From an uncultured Micrococcales bacterium (GTDB lineage: Bacteria > Actinomycetota > Actinomycetes > S36-B12 > GCA-2699445), in the NCBI GenBank assembly GCA_903915555.1, contig CAIWTL010000305.1, forward strand, positions 1 through 8,102: DNA of 8,102 nucleotides, in the 5' to 3' direction. The position numbers and the translations under genes were made by a program. Below, one piece after another: positions 6,467 to 8,102 of this stretch. How positions within the stretch are numbered: the stretch's first letter is position 1; each line of letters starts with the position of its first letter. The notes beneath the pieces were generated by a model. The model saw only the letters and a list, made by a program, of their open reading frames with translations, searched no databases and had not been told where the DNA came from.

Positions 6467-7696
6467 TCACCCGTTGGCGGGAGTGCCGCCCGATCCCTTG
6501 ACGTTGTACGTCTCGGTCATGGCGAATGCGGTGTAGGAGTCCCAACTGTTGCCGTTGGCAGTGGTCCAGACCCGCTTGGGGGCCTTGTACCGCAGCGAGA
6601 TCTTTCCTCCTGCGTTCTTGACCTTCAGCAGGGTCGATCCCTGCCGCTTGAGGACGGTGGCCGTGGCGGGGTCGGCTCCCACCTTGACCGAGATGGGCTT
6701 CGCGGCGCTCGACTCGCAGCCACGCGGCAGGATCGTGTAGGTCATGCCGCGCTTCATCTTGCCCGGGAGTGTCAGGCAGTCCTCGGTCGACTGCTTCGCC
6801 GGACGTGACGTGCACAGGTTGGTCTTCAGGGTCCATTCCTTGTACTCGTCCGGGTAATCCGTGGACATCCAGTGCACACCGGTTCCCGTCATCGCCTCCC
6901 AACCCTTGTCGCCGGGGATCCCCGGGGTACCGGTGGGGTTGTCGCCCTTGGTCGCGGTATTGAACCAGACATTCATCTTGAGTCCGGCCGCGACGAACTC
7001 GGCCACGGTCTCCTTCGACAGGAGGATGTTGATGAGACCCGGCTGGGCGCCCTTGGGGACGTCAGAGGGTTTCGTCGAGATGGGGATCGACCCGCTGCGC
7101 AGGCCGAACCACATGAGGTCCCGCTTCTTGTCGTTCTTGTGCATCCAGTTGATGAACTCGGTCGAGAACCCGGCGCCCCAGGCATCCTTGCCGTACTTCT
7201 CGAGCGTGTCCCGATAGATCTTGAACAGCGTCGGGTCGTCGGCGTCCTTGTACTCGATGAACGATGGGAGATCGCGGAATGCGAAGTACTCCAGGGCCTG
7301 CCGCAGCGAGGGGATCCGCTCTCCGTTGTTCAGGCGAACGTTCTTCCTGAGGTAGGCCCACGTGTAGTCGCTGACCTTGCCGGTGCCGTCCGTGGTCCGG
7401 TCGAGGGTCTCGTCGTGCATGATCACCGGGGCCTTGTCCTTGGTGAACCACACGTCGGTCTCCATGACGTCCACGCCGATGTTGGCGCCACGGATGAAGG
7501 CACCCATGGAATTCTCGTTCGCGTTGGTGACGTCGCCCTCGCCGCCGCGGTGGGCGACGGACTTGGGGCAGTAGGACGCCGCCGCCGAGACTTCGCCGGC
7601 TGCCGTGGGTGCTGCCGAGGCAGCGGACATGGGCAGCAGGGTCGACAGTCCGAGCGCGCCCGCGAGACCGAGATAGGTCCATGACTTGAGCTTCAC
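6467..7696 (-). CDS. Secreted glycerophosphodiester phosphodiesterase (GDPD family)
   Basis: GDPD enzymes hydrolyse glycerophosphodiesters from phospholipid or teichoic-type polymers to glycerol 3-phosphate and an alcohol. The 409-residue product has a Sec signal peptide (hydrophobic 7-22, likely cleavage after ASA at 26-28), so it should act outside the membrane. The TIM-barrel domain (about 45-285) shows H49-R50 of the HRG motif, E79 and D81 in METDV, the second catalytic His H94 in MHDETLDRTTDG, and E148/K150 in FIEYKD; STDYPDEY marks its end. About 120 further residues form a beta-rich tail of unknown function. Mature cysteines are C43, C295, C307 and C327. GTG at 7696 is chosen because AGGAGG lies six bases upstream and it gives a proper signal peptide. 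Two terminators follow. The substrate is not evident. Confidence 0.93.
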   Translation of the reverse strand: MKLKSWTYLGLAGALGLSTLLPMSAASAAPTAAGEVSAAASYCPKSVAHRGGEGDVTNANENSMGAFIRGANIGVDVMETDVWFTKDKAPVIMHDETLDRTTDGTGKVSDYTWAYLRKNVRLNNGERIPSLRQALEYFAFRDLPSFIEYKDADDPTLFKIYRDTLEKYGKDAWGAGFSTEFINWMHKNDKKRDLMWFGLRSGSIPISTKPSDVPKGAQPGLINILLSKETVAEFVAAGLKMNVWFNTATKGDNPTGTPGIPGDKGWEAMTGTGVHWMSTDYPDEYKEWTLKTNLCTSRPAKQSTEDCLTLPGKMKRGMTYTILPRGCESSAAKPISVKVGADPATATVLKRQGSTLLKVKNAGGKISLRYKAPKRVWTTANGNSWDSYTAFAMTETYNVKGSGGTPANG

Positions 7697-7702
7697 ACTC
7701 AA

Positions 7703-7708
7703 CCTCCT
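7703..7708 (-). promoter_or_regulatory. Ribosome binding site deciding the phosphodiesterase start
   Basis: A perfect AGGAGG on the minus strand stands six bases before the GTG at 7696. An in-frame ATG at 7801 would put 35 extra residues before the signal peptide and has no such site. Confidence 0.8.
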
Positions 7709-7714
7709 GACAGG

Positions 7715-7733
7715 GGCGCCCCGGGGTGGCGCC
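7715..7733 (-). repeat. Inverted repeat in the phosphodiesterase 5' leader
   Basis: Two copies of GGCGCC (7715-7720 and 7728-7733) can form a 6-bp stem with a 7-base loop just upstream of the AGGAGG. It may be an mRNA leader hairpin or a protein site; the short, self-palindromic, GC-rich units could also be chance in this genome. Confidence 0.3.
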
Positions 7734-7744
7734 TGATGAGTGAG

Positions 7745-7750
7745 AAGGTA
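7745..7750 (-). promoter_or_regulatory. Candidate -10 element of the phosphodiesterase gene
   Basis: TACCTT on the minus strand fits TAnnnT and lies about 50 bases before the GTG start. No good -35 at standard spacing is visible. An inverted repeat, CGAAGC (7766-7771) and GCTTCG (7792-7797), lies just upstream and could be an operator; both are tentative. Confidence 0.3.
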
Positions 7751-7828
7751 GCCACATCGGGCTGTCGAAGCAGTCCGAACGGTCAGGTTGCGCTTCGTCA
7801 CGGTTCCGGGGCGGCGCCGCGTCGGTTG

Positions 7829-7857
7829 TTGATCTGTCCGCGAAGGACACCTAGAGT
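7829..7857 (+). promoter_or_regulatory. Promoter of the histone-like repeat protein
   Basis: TTGATC (7829-7834) and TAGAGT (7852-7857) are separated by exactly 17 bases, a good match to a housekeeping sigma-A-type promoter. Transcription would start near 7864, giving a leader of about 34 bases before the ATG at 7898. Confidence 0.65.
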
Positions 7858-7897
7858 GCGTCCGCTGCCAATGAGTTGATCAAGAGATGAGACCGCC

Positions 7898-8102
7898 ATG
7901 GCCAGAAGCCCGATCGGAGGTCTCCGGCGTGCGGTGTCGGGGGCTGCCGGCAAGGTGACCCGCTCCCGTGCGGAATCGGGTCCGAGCACCGCCGCACCGG
8001 CCAAGAAGGCCGCACCCGCGAAGAAGGCCGCACCCGCCAAGAAGGCCGCACCCGCCAAGAAGGCCGCACCCGCCAAGAAGGCCGCACCCGCCAAGAAGGC
8101 CG
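7898..8102 (+). CDS. Basic Ala/Pro/Lys-repeat (histone-like) protein, N-terminal part; runs off window
   Basis: The frame begins with ATG after a weak purine-rich stretch (AGAGATGAG), with the promoter at 7829-7857 upstream, and is open to the edge: 68 codons. The first 31 residues are basic and of low complexity (MARSPIGGLRRAVSGAAGKV...), followed by at least six AAPAKK hexapeptides. Such lysine/alanine/proline tails occur in bacterial histone H1-like proteins and in the C-terminal tails of actinobacterial HU (HupB), where they bind DNA. Here the repeats come after only a short head, with no HU fold before them, so if a folded domain exists it is downstream. A DNA-binding role is inference from composition only. 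Confidence 0.7.
   Translation, partial: MARSPIGGLRRAVSGAAGKVTRSRAESGPSTAAPAKKAAPAKKAAPAKKAAPAKKAAPAKKAAPAKKA
7991..8102 (+). repeat. 18-bp tandem repeat array encoding AAPAKK
   Basis: Six complete units (consensus GCCGCACCCGCCAAGAAG) run from 7991 to 8098, and a seventh begins at 8099 and is cut by the window. Units 3-6 are identical; unit 1 differs at one base (CCG for CCC) and unit 2 at one base (GCG for GCC), both silent. Because the unit length is a multiple of three, gain or loss of units keeps the frame. Confidence 0.97.

Noticed and set aside
7697..7801. Upstream in-frame ATG start for the phosphodiesterase
   Set aside because: It would place 35 residues before a normal signal peptide and span the likely promoter; the GTG at 7696 has a perfect AGGAGG.
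7798..8094. Minus-strand frame encoding repeated AGAAFL units
   Set aside because: It is the reverse complement of the AAPAKK array. The + strand frame has a promoter and a start, and its composition fits a known class.
7991..8102. CRISPR-like array
   Set aside because: The units are directly adjacent 18-mers without spacers and lie in a coding frame.
1..8102. A novel defence, mobile or biosynthetic system
   Set aside because: All genes except the edge repeat protein belong to conserved families in a usual or lightly rearranged context. There is no transposase, integrase, attachment site or shift in base composition.

Overview
The window comes from a high-GC Gram-positive bacterium (Actinomycetota), most likely one of the mycolic-acid group (Mycobacteriales; Dietzia- or Gordonia-like is a guess, since no species-specific marker is present). 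The reasons are very high G+C at third codon positions, frequent GTG starts, the actinobacterial order ftsZ-pgeF-yggS-sepF-yggT, a translational T-box before ileS, and a lysine/alanine/proline-rich histone-like tail.

Positions 1-2944 (+ strand) hold the distal end of the division and cell wall (dcw) cluster: the 3' part of ftsZ, a multicopper-type laccase-domain protein (YfiH/PgeF/YlmD family), a PLP-homeostasis protein (YggS/YlmE), the FtsZ-anchoring protein SepF, and a YggT/YlmG membrane protein. The first three genes are joined by two GTGA stop/start overlaps. A hairpin-bearing 87-bp gap precedes sepF, and yggT follows sepF after 3 bp, so this looks like one operon. It ends in a perfect hairpin shared with the convergent gene on the other strand.

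Positions 2979-6440 (- strand) hold ileS and its regulatory leader. The isoleucyl-tRNA synthetase is a full-length 1039-residue enzyme with a rearranged class I signature (G-T-H-H in place of H-x-G-H) and KMSKH. Its leader has the T-box core, a stem III, an Ile (ATC) specifier candidate, and a CCCTT strand that can pair either with the T-box or with the Shine-Dalgarno sequence. This is the layout of a translational T-box sensing uncharged tRNA-Ile.

Positions 6442-7696 (- strand) hold a secreted glycerophosphodiester phosphodiesterase with its own SD and two tandem terminator hairpins. Between it and the right end is a divergent intergenic region with a good sigma-A-type promoter reading rightward into a gene for a basic protein made of (AAPAKK)n repeats, cut off by the window edge.

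Most of this is conserved housekeeping DNA, and I see no evidence of a new multi-gene system. The points most worth a second look are the GXHH IleRS, which is associated with mupirocin resistance in IleRS2-type enzymes; its T-box switch; the absence of divIVA/wag31 between yggT and an inverted ileS; and the near-perfect 18-bp repeat array at the right edge.
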